A DNA stretch of 64,000 nucleotides from Profundicola chukchiensis (GTDB taxonomy: Bacteria > Bacteroidota > Bacteroidia > Flavobacteriales > Weeksellaceae), in assembly GCF_029664245.1 (NCBI RefSeq), contig NZ_JANAIE010000001.1:434001-498000 (forward strand). The letters are read 5' to 3'. How positions within the stretch are numbered: position 1 is the stretch's first letter; every line of letters starts with the position of its first letter. The translations under genes were made by a program, and so were the position numbers. Shown here in pieces: positions 51,773 through 60,907 of this stretch. The notes below the pieces were generated by a model. It saw only the letters and a program-made list of their open reading frames with translations, made no database searches and was not told where the DNA came from.

Positions 51773-52648
51773 ATGACAATTCAAGATATTAGAGATAAAT
51801 TTCAAGAAAGACTTTCTGATTTATATACCAAAGACGAGATAGATACTATTTTCTTCAGCTTGGCAGAAACCCATTTAAGAAAAGATAAAAACATCATTCG
51901 TGCAGGATTACACGAAAGTTGGTCAGAATTAAAAGATGCTGAAAAACACTTTGATTTTGCTCTGACGAATTTAATGACGGGAACACCTTTTCAATATGTG
52001 ATGGGTGAAACTCAGTTTATGGATCATAAGTTGTTTGTGAATCCTAATGTTTTAATTCCACGCCCTGAAACAGAAGAATTAGCTGAGTGGATTATTCAAG
52101 ATTATACCAATCCTAACAATGAATTCGATGGTAACATTTTAGATATCGGAACCGGGAGTGGCGCTTTAGCCATCGCACTAAAAGCTGCTTTTCCAAAAGC
52201 TTCAGTTCACGCTTTGGATGTCAGCCCAGAAGCATTAGAAGTGGCTAAAAACAATGCCATGTACAATCACACGAAAATTAATTTTCATGAGATTGATATC
52301 CTGAATACATTCCTAGACGATTTACCTTATTTTGATATAATTGTAAGCAATCCACCTTACATTCCTAGTTCAGAAAAAGCAGAAATGCAAGAACAAGTTA
52401 GCAAACACGAACCAGAAATTGCTTTATTTGTTCCAGATGAAGATCCAACAGTTTTCTACAATAAGATTAATCAATTAGCCTTAGATAAATTAAAACCCAA
52501 AGGAGCAGTTTATTTAGAGATTCATCAAAACCTTATGGAAGAAACCAAGAAGATTTTTGAGTTTAGTTTTGGGAAGGTAAATGCCAAAAAAGATATTTCT
52601 AATAATTGGAGAATGTTGAAGGTTCAACAACCCTTTACGTGTAAATAG
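51773..52648 (+). CDS. prmC: Peptide chain release factor N5-glutamine methyltransferase
   Basis: 291 residues. The N-terminal helical domain (about 1-85) precedes the SAM fold: NILDIGTGSGALAIALKAAF (about 121-140), and the substrate-binding NPPYIP (about 199-204). PRPETEEL (about 98-105) is also a PrmC signature. It methylates the Gln of the GGQ motif in release factors RF1 and RF2, which speeds termination. The gene stands alone, with a terminator after it. Confidence 0.94.
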   Translation: MTIQDIRDKFQERLSDLYTKDEIDTIFFSLAETHLRKDKNIIRAGLHESWSELKDAEKHFDFALTNLMTGTPFQYVMGETQFMDHKLFVNPNVLIPRPETEELAEWIIQDYTNPNNEFDGNILDIGTGSGALAIALKAAFPKASVHALDVSPEALEVAKNNAMYNHTKINFHEIDILNTFLDDLPYFDIIVSNPPYIPSSEKAEMQEQVSKHEPEIALFVPDEDPTVFYNKINQLALDKLKPKGAVYLEIHQNLMEETKKIFEFSFGKVNAKKDISNNWRMLKVQQPFTCK

Positions 52649-52701
52649 TACACTTATTTACTACATACTTGACGATTGCTGACAAAAATCATAAACTATT
52701 T

Positions 52702-52735
52702 GAAATCCATTACTTTGTAGTGGATTTCTTTTTTT
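52702..52735 (+). terminator. Rho-independent terminator after prmC
   Basis: GAAATCCATTAC and GTAGTGGATTTC pair (one G-U) around a TTT loop, with seven T following. Confidence 0.85.
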
Positions 52736-52871
52736 AAAGTCGATATCAGTCTAATGTTGAATTAAATATGATGTTTTAAAATTAGCAAACTCACATATAA
52801 TCAATGCTTTTTAACAGATTTTAAGAATTAAGATAATTGATATTCATCATATTAAATAGTTTTAAATCCTT

Positions 52872-52879
52872 TATTTTTG
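52872..52879 (+). promoter_or_regulatory. Bacteroidota -7 promoter element for ccsBA
   Basis: TATTTTTG fits TAnnTTTG, 18 bases before the ATG at 52898. No strong -33 was found. Confidence 0.5.
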
Positions 52880-52897
52880 TAGGAATTTTTGAACGAA

Positions 52898-55800
52898 ATG
52901 ATGAAGCTTTTAGATAAATATTTGTTTTCAACGCGAGCTATGACGATGATGTTGTTTTTATATGCTATTTCTATGGCTGTAGCAACATTTATAGAAAATG
53001 ATTTTGGAACTCCTGCTGCCAAAGCGATTGTTTATAATGCCTTATGGTTTGATATACTTCAAATCCTATTGATTGTCAACTTCGCCATCAATATTAAGCG
53101 TTACCGACTTTGGAGAAGAGAGAAATGGGCTGTATTAGCTTTCCATGTTGGATTTATAGTAACTTTTATCGGTGCTGCCATTACTCATATTTTTGCTGTA
53201 GAAGGTATTATGAGTATTAGAGAAGGTGATACTTCTAATGAAATTGTTTCATCACAAACTTATGTGAAGATGAGTATCTTTGACCAAGATAGAGCCTTGG
53301 CATATGAGTCACCTTACACGATGACTTATTTTAATAAAAAAGATGCTCCTTTCCCTCTAAAACGTCAATTCAAACAAAAATATCAATTTAAAGATCGAGT
53401 AATTGCTCTTAAATCCCTAGACTACATTATGTTAGCTAAGGATACCATCATCAGAGGTGAAGGAAAAGAAACTTTAGAGTTGGTGACAACCGGAGAAGGC
53501 GGTAGAAAAAGTGCCTATATCCAATCGGGTGAATTAAAAGAGATTGGTGGAATTATGTTTAGTTTAAACAATCCAATTCCAGGAACAGTTCAGATTTTCT
53601 CAGAAGGCGATAAACTAATGTTTAAATCTCCACTTGAAGGAGAATATGTTCAAATGCAAGGACAAGCTGTAGGTATGATTACCGATTCGGCTACCTTTAA
53701 CCAAGGTAAAGGAAAAGTTGCGGTAGATTCGTTACAAGAATTAAGATTAGCTAGCCTATACTCTATTCAAAATGCTCAGTTTGTTGTTCCAAGTGGAACT
53801 TTCAAAGGAAGACTTGAATTTGTTCAAGGAGATAAAAACAATCCAGAAGAACAAACTAATTCGAACGTTGTTTTAATGGAATACGACGATGGTCAAGTTA
53901 AAGACACGCTAATCCTAAGAGGTGGACAAGGAAGTACATCTTATAGTACAAGAAAGCCTATCAATGGACTTCAAGTTTCTATGGGATTCGGATCTAAAAC
54001 TATTGAGACGCCATTTGGAATTAAGTTAAGAGACTTCCAATTAGATACTTATCCTGGATCTAACAATCCATCTTCTTTTGCGAGTGAAATTTCAATTATA
54101 GATAATGGCGTTGAAAAGGATCATAGAATCTACATGAACAATGTATTAGACTATGGCGGATATCGTTTCTTCCAGGCGAGTTATGACCCAGACGAATTAG
54201 GAACTGTTTTATCTGTTAATCAAGATAGACCAGGTACCATTGTAACCTATATCGGGTATATGATGATGTTCTTTGGGATGACATTCGCACTATTCTGGAG
54301 AGGAACAAGATTCTTGACATTACAAAAAATGTTGAAAAACATGAAAAAATCAGCAAAAGCTATTGTATTAGCATTCTTACTTCTTCCATTGGGCTTATTT
54401 GCTCAAGAAACAGAAGTAGATCCGCATGCAGGTCATGACCACGGTCCTATGGAAACTGTGGATACACTAGCTGCAGCATCCAACCATAAAGCACCTAGAT
54501 CTCATCCTGCTGCAACCGACAACCACGGGCAAAGCATGAAGATGACTTCTTTAGATAGTATTGCAAAAGTTGTAAACTTCAACGAAGAGCATATCATTAA
54601 ACTAGATCATCTACAAGTACAAGATGACCAAGGTAGAATTAAGCCTTTAGGAACACATGCTTTAGAATTATTAAGAAAGATTCATAAAGCAGATAAAATT
54701 GGTGGCGTAAATGCGACTGCTTGGTTTATGTCATTGCAACAAAATCCGGCCTTGTGGGCAGAAGCTCCTATGATTCGTGTGATGGAGAACAAATTAGGTT
54801 CTAAAACAGCGAAAGAATTAGGCGTTGTAGATGGTTATACTTCTTTACTAAACTTAGTAGATCACCGCACAACACAATATAAATTACAGGAAGCTTACAG
54901 TAATGCATTCCGTAAGAAACCTTCTGAGAAAACAGAATACGATAAGGAGGTGATTAATATTACAGAGCGTTTTTCAATTATTGATAACATTACCAAAGGT
55001 TACTACCTTCGTATTATTCCTATGCAAAATGAAATCAAGGAAACTTGGACCAGTTGGATTCGTCCTACAGAAGAGTTAGAAATTGATTCCATTGCATTAG
55101 GACATATTTCTAAATATTTCAACACCCTTGGAGCTGCTCAAAAAACAGGTGATTGGACTCAAGCAAATGAGCAGATTAAAGTAATCGACGATTACCAGCA
55201 TAAATGGGGTAAAAACGTAATTATTTCAGATACGAAAGTTAAGATTGAGGTTTTATATAATCGATTCAATCCTTTCTTATACTCTATGATTGCTTACGCC
55301 ATGTTAGGTGGAATTTTATTATTACTAGCATTCACTAAACTATTCTTAGACAAAAAAGCAATTGATTACATCATCAATGTTTTCTTAGGTTTGTTGATAG
55401 TGGTTTTAATATTCCAGGGAGTCGCACTCGGAATGAGATGGTATATATCTGGACACGCACCTTGGACGAATGGATATGAAGCTGTAATATTTATTTCGTG
55501 GGTAGCTGTATTAGCAGGATTCTCATTATACCGAAACGGAAATGCATTCTTGCCTGCTGCGGGAGCTTTAGTGGCTGTGATTATGATGGGATTCGCTCAC
55601 GGTTCTTCCCTACTCGATCCAGAAATTACACCATTAGTACCAGTATTAAAATCTTATTGGTTAATTATTCACGTGGCGATTATTACCTCTAGTTATGCCT
55701 TCTTTGGTTTAAGTATGGTCATCGCTATATTTAACATGATTCAATTTATGTTGAAACCATCTCATAAGATTGAAAGAAACATTAAAGAATTAACCATTGT

Positions 55801-56209
55801 AAGTGAAATGTCGCTTACCGTAGGTATTTATATGCTAACTATTGGAACATTCTTAGGAGGAATGTGGGCCAACGAAAGTTGGGGACGCTACTGGAGCTGG
55901 GACCCTAAAGAAACTTGGGCTTTCATTTCAGTTATTGTTTATGCTATTGTTTTACACCTTAGATTAGTTCCTGGTTTGAGAGGTAAATTTGTATTTAATA
56001 TTGCTGCCTTATGGGCAACAGCAGCTCCTATTATGACCTATTTTGGAGTGAATTACTACTTAAGTGGTTTACATACCTATGCTGCTGGGGATAGTATTCC
56101 AATTCCGGGATGGGTACCAGGTACGGTGATTTTCTTTACCGTTCTAACAATAATTACTTATTTGTTTAGAAGAAAGTATGCTAAGTCAAATAGTTTCGTT
56201 AAATTCTAA
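52898..56209 (+). CDS. ccsBA: Fused cytochrome c biogenesis protein (CcsB/ResB-CcsA)
   Basis: 1103 residues from the ATG at 52898; a TTG three codons upstream is possible. The first half (to about 470) is the ResB-like part with helices at about 15-70 and a large periplasmic domain. The second half is CcsA-like, with the tryptophan-rich heme motif WGRYWSWDPKETWAF (about 990-1004) and conserved His. It exports heme and attaches it to apocytochromes c (System II). An internal segment at about 480-505 (MKKSAKAIVLAFLLLPLGLFAQ) looks exactly like a signal peptide, and a His-rich stretch (DPHAGHDHGP) follows it, marking the fusion joint. Confidence 0.92.
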   Translation: MMKLLDKYLFSTRAMTMMLFLYAISMAVATFIENDFGTPAAKAIVYNALWFDILQILLIVNFAINIKRYRLWRREKWAVLAFHVGFIVTFIGAAITHIFAVEGIMSIREGDTSNEIVSSQTYVKMSIFDQDRALAYESPYTMTYFNKKDAPFPLKRQFKQKYQFKDRVIALKSLDYIMLAKDTIIRGEGKETLELVTTGEGGRKSAYIQSGELKEIGGIMFSLNNPIPGTVQIFSEGDKLMFKSPLEGEYVQMQGQAVGMITDSATFNQGKGKVAVDSLQELRLASLYSIQNAQFVVPSGTFKGRLEFVQGDKNNPEEQTNSNVVLMEYDDGQVKDTLILRGGQGSTSYSTRKPINGLQVSMGFGSKTIETPFGIKLRDFQLDTYPGSNNPSSFASEISIIDNGVEKDHRIYMNNVLDYGGYRFFQASYDPDELGTVLSVNQDRPGTIVTYIGYMMMFFGMTFALFWRGTRFLTLQKMLKNMKKSAKAIVLAFLLLPLGLFAQETEVDPHAGHDHGPMETVDTLAAASNHKAPRSHPAATDNHGQSMKMTSLDSIAKVVNFNEEHIIKLDHLQVQDDQGRIKPLGTHALELLRKIHKADKIGGVNATAWFMSLQQNPALWAEAPMIRVMENKLGSKTAKELGVVDGYTSLLNLVDHRTTQYKLQEAYSNAFRKKPSEKTEYDKEVINITERFSIIDNITKGYYLRIIPMQNEIKETWTSWIRPTEELEIDSIALGHISKYFNTLGAAQKTGDWTQANEQIKVIDDYQHKWGKNVIISDTKVKIEVLYNRFNPFLYSMIAYAMLGGILLLLAFTKLFLDKKAIDYIINVFLGLLIVVLIFQGVALGMRWYISGHAPWTNGYEAVIFISWVAVLAGFSLYRNGNAFLPAAGALVAVIMMGFAHGSSLLDPEITPLVPVLKSYWLIIHVAIITSSYAFFGLSMVIAIFNMIQFMLKPSHKIERNIKELTIVSEMSLTVGIYMLTIGTFLGGMWANESWGRYWSWDPKETWAFISVIVYAIVLHLRLVPGLRGKFVFNIAALWATAAPIMTYFGVNYYLSGLHTYAAGDSIPIPGWVPGTVIFFTVLTIITYLFRRKYAKSNSFVKF

Positions 56210-56222
56210 AAAATAAGATCTT

Positions 56223-56798
56223 ATGAAAAAATTCTTTTTATCCATCGTTAGTTTAATTACATTAGCTTGTACTAACCAAAAACAAGCTAAAATCGATACA
56301 ACTACCACGAACCCAAAAGGAAGTATTTACCAATATAGCGTACAGGATATTGACGGAAACGACTTTGAAATGTCTGAATTAGAAGGCAAAAAAGTCATGA
56401 TTGTAAATACTGCTTCTAAATGTGGATTTACGCCACAATATGAGCAATTAGAAGAAATTTACCAGAAATACAAGGATGATAATTTTACCATTATTGGATT
56501 TCCTGCTAATAATTTTATGTCTCAAGAACCAGGTTCTAATGAGGACATCAAAGAGTTTTGTACTTTGAATTATGGTGTAACATTTCCTATGATGTCTAAA
56601 ATTTCTGTGAAAGGAGATGACATGCATCCTTTATATCAATACTTAACTAAAAAAGACCAAAATGGTGTTTTGGACAATGAAGTTAAATGGAATTTCCAGA
56701 AGTATTTAATCAATGAAGATGGTACGTTAGCTCATGTGTTTTATTCTAAAACACTTCCAAACGATGAGGAAATCATACGTTGGATTGAAGCCAAATAA
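56223..56798 (+). CDS. Glutathione peroxidase family lipoprotein
   Basis: 191 residues. The signal sequence ends in a lipobox (ITLAC, Cys at 16). The thioredoxin-like domain has VNTASKCGFTPQYEQLEEIY with peroxidatic Cys67 (not selenocysteine), FPANNFMSQEPGS (the Gln) and WNFQKYLI (the Trp-Asn pair), so the catalytic tetrad is complete. In Bacteroidota such enzymes normally use thioredoxin rather than glutathione. It is exported and lies 14 bases after ccsBA and before bshB1, so a thiol-redox grouping is plausible. Confidence 0.9.
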   Translation: MKKFFLSIVSLITLACTNQKQAKIDTTTTNPKGSIYQYSVQDIDGNDFEMSELEGKKVMIVNTASKCGFTPQYEQLEEIYQKYKDDNFTIIGFPANNFMSQEPGSNEDIKEFCTLNYGVTFPMMSKISVKGDDMHPLYQYLTKKDQNGVLDNEVKWNFQKYLINEDGTLAHVFYSKTLPNDEEIIRWIEAK

Positions 56799-56833
56799 AC
56801 AGGTTTTGGGATTAAATTTTAAATGATTTTAGA

Positions 56834-57538
56834 ATGATAAAATTAGATATTTTAGCCATGGGTCCACACCCTGACGATGTAGAGTTAGGATGTGGTGGTA
56901 CTTTGGCAAAGGCTGTAGCTGAAGGTAAGAAAGTAGGCATTATCGACTTAACCAATGGCGAGTTAGGCACTAGAGGCTCAAGAGAGATTAGATTAAAAGA
57001 AGCAGAAGCTGCCAAAAATATTTTAGGCGTACACGCTCGAGAGAATCTAAATATGAGAGATGGTTTCTTTTTAAATGACGAAACCAACCAACTTGAAGTC
57101 ATTAAAGCCATTAGAAAATACAGACCTGAAATTCTAATTACGGGAGCTCCAGAAGACCGTCATCCAGATCACGGTAGAGCAACCGAACTTATTGTTAGAG
57201 CTAGCTTTTTAGCAGGTTTACCAAGAATTGAAACAGGACAAGAAGCTTGGCGTCCTAAGAGAATCTTCCATTATATTCAATGGAAACCATTGACCCCAGA
57301 TTTCGTAGTGGATATAAGTGGCTATTTAGAAACTAAGATTGATTCTTGCTTAGCCTATGCATCACAATTTCATGATCCTAATTCAGATGAGCCAGAAACG
57401 GCTATTTCATCAACCAATTTTAAAGAAAGTATCAACTATAGAGCTAAGGATTGGGGTAGATTAATTTGGAAAGATGCCGGTGAAGCCTTTATTTCTGAAA
57501 GTATTTTAGGGGTTGACTCCATGGAGGCATTTTTATAA
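56834..57538 (+). CDS. bshB1: Bacillithiol biosynthesis deacetylase
   Basis: 234 residues of the LmbE/PIG-L family. The zinc motif GPHPDDVELGCGGTLAKAV (about 11-29; HPDD) and the third ligand PEDRHPDHGRA (about 106-116) are present. NGELGTRGSREIR (about 41-53) is a hallmark of the BshB1 subgroup, which deacetylates GlcNAc-malate in the second step of bacillithiol synthesis. It follows the glutathione peroxidase gene by 35 bases. bshA and bshC are not in the window. Confidence 0.93.
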   Translation: MIKLDILAMGPHPDDVELGCGGTLAKAVAEGKKVGIIDLTNGELGTRGSREIRLKEAEAAKNILGVHARENLNMRDGFFLNDETNQLEVIKAIRKYRPEILITGAPEDRHPDHGRATELIVRASFLAGLPRIETGQEAWRPKRIFHYIQWKPLTPDFVVDISGYLETKIDSCLAYASQFHDPNSDEPETAISSTNFKESINYRAKDWGRLIWKDAGEAFISESILGVDSMEAFL

Positions 57539-57647
57539 ACAAATTGATTATTAAGCTCTTAAATTAATTAAAATTAAAAGCTAAAAAATATTCCTAAAAA
57601 TGATTAAAAAAATTAGCCTTAAAGCTTTCTAATATTAGAAAATTGGC

Positions 57648-57655
57648 TATATTTG
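57648..57655 (+). promoter_or_regulatory. Promoter element of tRNA-His
   Basis: TATATTTG matches the -7 consensus, 17 bases before the tRNA. Confidence 0.6.
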
Positions 57656-57672
57656 CAATCGCAATTTCAAAT

Positions 57673-57747
57673 GGTGGTTGTAGCTCAGTTGGTTAGAGCG
57701 CCGGATTGTGGTTCCGGAGGTCGCGGGTTCGAATCCCGTCTTCCACC
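57673..57747 (+). tRNA. tRNA-His (GTG)
   Basis: The anticodon loop TTGTGGT gives GTG. The extra G-1 of histidine tRNAs is G57673. The D-arm is TAGCTCAGTTGGTTAGAGC and the T-arm is GCGGGTTCGAATCCCGT. The acceptor arms GTGGTTG and CTTCCAC leave two T-T positions (5-68 and 6-67) unpaired, which is unusual. CCA follows at 57748-57750. Confidence 0.9.
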
Positions 57748-57753
57748 CCATTT

Positions 57754-57784
57754 AAAACCTGATACAATGTATCAGGTTTTTTTA
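57754..57784 (+). terminator. Rho-independent terminator after tRNA-His
   Basis: AACCTGATACA and TGTATCAGGTT pair around a two- to three-base loop, followed by seven or eight T. Confidence 0.88.
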
Positions 57785-57927
57785 TTTCATATAATTAAAT
57801 ATAGCTATTAAAGCATAGACCAAATGAGCCATTCAACGAATAGCTTTAGCCTTAAATTTAAATGTATATATTATTTATAGAATCTGAGCGAAAGCTGGAT
57901 TCACCACCCCTCTAGTAATGTAATTGT

Positions 57928-58314
57928 CTACTTATCTATCGAAGCCTCTTTAAAAGCCTTAAAAAACTGCTCCATTTCCTTTTTCTTACGATGTCTATCC
58001 ATCATAAACATTAGAAGAATAAAAATACTGTTGGCCACTACAACTAAGTAGATTTTATGATAAGCAGCAAACAATAAAATACCCAACATTAGAATCATAG
58101 CTACCCACATGAAATAATCGTGTATGGTCTCATTTTTAGCTTTAACCTCAAAATGATTTTTATTTAAAATACCATAGACAGGCATTCTACGAGTACCAAA
58201 GTTACGCTTGAAAATAAAGCCTTTTGTGCCTAAATCTCCAATATAGAGTTTATCATCTAAAAGCTTTTGTAATTTAGCTTGAGTATGAGTTGAGTTTTCT
58301 AAAGTATTTTCCAA
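57928..58314 (-). CDS. Small membrane protein of unknown function
   Basis: 128 residues. Residues 1-60 are soluble and basic (LGTKGFIFKRNFGTRRMPVYG); two helices at about 70-88 and 92-110 follow, and the tail (DRHRKKKEMEQFFKAFKEA) is highly charged. This suggests both ends in the cytoplasm. It starts three bases downstream of the stop of the metallophosphoesterase gene on the same strand, so the two are translated together. No family was recognised. Confidence 0.6.
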   Translation of the reverse strand: MENTLENSTHTQAKLQKLLDDKLYIGDLGTKGFIFKRNFGTRRMPVYGILNKNHFEVKAKNETIHDYFMWVAMILMLGILLFAAYHKIYLVVVANSIFILLMFMMDRHRKKKEMEQFFKAFKEASIDK

Positions 58315-58317
58315 GGT

Positions 58318-59649
58318 TTAGACTTTTTTGCGTAGTTCTAAAACCGTAATCTCTGGCCACATTCCTACACGTCCAGGGAATCCTAAGAATCCAAATCCAC
58401 GATTTACATACAACTTACGACCCTTTTCTTCATAAAGCCCTGCCCAATTGTGATAACGGTATTTCACAGGCGACCATTTAATAATTCCTGGAATTTCAAC
58501 ACCAAACTGCATTCCGTGCGTGTGCCCAGATAAAGTCAAGTGCATTTTCTTTTCAAAATCTATTACGTTATCATGATCTTTTAAATCATGGTCAAAGTGA
58601 GATGGATCATGGGATAACAATACATTGAAATCTCCTTCTTGTACTCCTTCAGATGCTTTTCTAAGATCTCCACGTTTAGGGAAGAAATCAGCATGTCCCC
58701 AATTTTCTACTCCTACAATATTCAATCGCTGACCGTCGCGCTCTATCGTGTGCATGTCATTATTCAACATCTTAAAGCCAATCTCCTTATGCATATTTTG
58801 TAAGTGAGAAACACTTTCAGCTCTTTCTCTATCTGAAATATTAGCATATTCACCATAATCATGGTTTCCAAGAATAGCGAACATACCATCCTTAGCTTCT
58901 AATTGTTTGAAAATATCTACATATGGTTCAAGCTCGTCGGCAATGTCATTCACCATGTCACCGGTGAAAACTAAAACATCTGAATTTTGCTTTAAAGCCA
59001 GCTTTACACCATAATCTACCTTCTCTTTATCATCAAAACTACCTGAATGAATATCAGATAATTGCGTAATGGTAAATCCTTCAAATGCATCTGGTAAATC
59101 ATCGAAAAAGACTGTTTTTCTGATTACTCGGTAACGATATTTACCTCTAAATACACCGTCTAATACACCTATAAATGGAATTGCCGCCAAGCCTAATCCA
59201 ATCCAGGTGGCAACCTTTCTGCGGCTCGGAATGTCAATAGCTTCCGATGTGTCTGCACTTGTGAAGGTATATTGAAACAGCCTAATAAAATCGTCCACCA
59301 TTAAGGTGAGCGTCAAAAATATCTTAGGTACTAAAAATAAAGTTGTTAATACAACAAGTCGTTGAAAATTAGCAAAATTAAACTCACTCAATTTTCGAGT
59401 TGAACTAAAGTAATAAAGCCCTCCGAAAAGTAAGATGTGTACAATAATATATATCCACATCCCAGTTTTGGTGTGGTTTAAGGCTCTAAACGCTTGAAAA
59501 GCATAATATTCAATAGCGATTACAACGATCCAGAAATAAGTTGCTATACCGATGCCTCGCGAGATTTTTAATAAAAATCTAAAAAAAACCATATCCACCA
59601 TGACTAAAAGAATAATCAACGGGATTACGAAAACACGTATAAACTGCAT
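58318..59649 (-). CDS. Membrane-bound metallophosphoesterase
   Basis: 443 residues. About four or five N-terminal helices (to about 150) and then a calcineurin-like domain: QLSDIHSGSFD (D-x-H, about 204-214), VFTGDMVND (about 235-243), LGNHDYG (about 271-277) and SGHTHGMQFG (about 372-381). The complete metal-ligand set is present. The family of membrane-attached phosphoesterases is linked to lipid or phosphodiester cleavage, but the substrate is unknown. It lies between the FabH-like and small membrane protein genes on the minus strand, with gaps of only 4 and 3 bases. Confidence 0.88.
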   Translation of the reverse strand: MQFIRVFVIPLIILLVMVDMVFFRFLLKISRGIGIATYFWIVVIAIEYYAFQAFRALNHTKTGMWIYIIVHILLFGGLYYFSSTRKLSEFNFANFQRLVVLTTLFLVPKIFLTLTLMVDDFIRLFQYTFTSADTSEAIDIPSRRKVATWIGLGLAAIPFIGVLDGVFRGKYRYRVIRKTVFFDDLPDAFEGFTITQLSDIHSGSFDDKEKVDYGVKLALKQNSDVLVFTGDMVNDIADELEPYVDIFKQLEAKDGMFAILGNHDYGEYANISDRERAESVSHLQNMHKEIGFKMLNNDMHTIERDGQRLNIVGVENWGHADFFPKRGDLRKASEGVQEGDFNVLLSHDPSHFDHDLKDHDNVIDFEKKMHLTLSGHTHGMQFGVEIPGIIKWSPVKYRYHNWAGLYEEKGRKLYVNRGFGFLGFPGRVGMWPEITVLELRKKV

Positions 59650-59653
59650 TTAT

Positions 59654-60736
59654 TTATTTTGGAAATTTATATACAATAGCATTGATATTCATTCCTGCAC
59701 CAACACTACCAAAAACGACATTGTCACCGTCATTAAACTTATGATCACCTAACTCTCCTCTACTAATTAAATCAAACATAGTAGGAACTGTTGCCACAGA
59801 TGAATTACCTAATTTTTGAACTGTCATAGGATCAATATCATCTGGAAACTCTCTCTTGCCATATAGTCTAAATAAACGTTGAACCATGGCACGGTCCATT
59901 TTTGCATTTGCTTGATGCAACAGTACTTTATTTACATCTGTAATGTCTAATCCAGCATTATCAAGCACTCGTTTGATGGCTGCAGGAACTTTTCTCAAGG
60001 CATACTCATAAACCTTTCTACCTTTCATAGAAATACTACAAGTTGCTTTAGAGTAACCTGGTTTTAAAGATGGACCATTAGTTAAAAACTCCATTTCCTC
60101 TAAGTTATCACTGATCGTGATGTGCTCTAAAACTCCAAATGCCTCTTCGCCTTCTCGCGCTTCTAAAACAACAGCTCCAGCACCGTCAGCAAAAATCATT
60201 GCCGATCTATCATGTGGATCAATCGCACGAGATAAGGTCTCTGCTCCAATCACTAATATTTTCTTAGCAATTCCAGCTTTAATCAACTGAGATGCTAAAA
60301 TCATCGCCTCAATCCAACCCGGACAACCGAAAGTCATGTCATAAGGCTTACACTGATTATTTTTAATTCCTAGTTTATGCTTAACACGCACAGAAATACT
60401 TGGCATAACATCCGCAAACTGCGTTACTGGGTCAATGTCGCCGTAATTGGTCGCAACCATTACATAGTCCAAATCTTCCTTATCCACACCAGCATCTTCT
60501 AATGCCATTTTACCTGCATAAGTCGCCAAATCAGAATTCATCATGTCATGATTTGCGTAACGCCTCTCCTCGATTTCGGTAATCTCCTTGAACTTCTGAA
60601 TGATTTCTTCATTCGGTTTATCAATAAACTCTCCCTTCTCATCATAGAACTCATGATTCAAAAAGTGTGTGTTTTTCACCACGTTAGGTGGCATAAAATG
60701 ACCCGATCCAGTTATTACGGCATTTATCATATCCAA
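59654..60736 (-). CDS. FabH-like 3-oxoacyl-ACP synthase III family protein
   Basis: 360 residues with the thiolase-like triad: Cys138 (TFGCPGW), His274 (LLHQANAKMD) and Asn311 (LGNSSVATVPTM). The C-terminal GSVGAGMNINAIVYKF resembles FabH and its relatives such as OleA or long-chain beta-ketoacyl synthases. It condenses an acyl thioester with a malonyl group or a second acyl group. The usual FabH motif around the active Cys is altered, so a non-housekeeping role is likely. It heads a minus-strand operon with the metallophosphoesterase gene. A -7 element (CAAATATA) lies just upstream. Confidence 0.85.
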   Translation of the reverse strand: MDMINAVITGSGHFMPPNVVKNTHFLNHEFYDEKGEFIDKPNEEIIQKFKEITEIEERRYANHDMMNSDLATYAGKMALEDAGVDKEDLDYVMVATNYGDIDPVTQFADVMPSISVRVKHKLGIKNNQCKPYDMTFGCPGWIEAMILASQLIKAGIAKKILVIGAETLSRAIDPHDRSAMIFADGAGAVVLEAREGEEAFGVLEHITISDNLEEMEFLTNGPSLKPGYSKATCSISMKGRKVYEYALRKVPAAIKRVLDNAGLDITDVNKVLLHQANAKMDRAMVQRLFRLYGKREFPDDIDPMTVQKLGNSSVATVPTMFDLISRGELGDHKFNDGDNVVFGSVGAGMNINAIVYKFPK

Positions 60737-60747
60737 AAATTATTTTA

Positions 60748-60755
60748 CAAATATA
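60748..60755 (-). promoter_or_regulatory. Bacteroidota -7 promoter element for the FabH-like operon
   Basis: CAAATATA on the plus strand is TATATTTG on the minus strand and lies 12 bases before the start codon. No strong -33 was found. Confidence 0.5.
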
Positions 60756-60907
60756 AAAAATAGATTATGGATTCTCTAACTGATTAATGCATTTAGATTT
60801 TAATTATGATTTAAGTTAAGTTTTTAGCAGCATTGAATGAAAATATTTTAAATTATTAAGTTTTTAGAAGCAAACCTACTTGTCTTGATATTCTTTTAGT
60901 AATTTAG

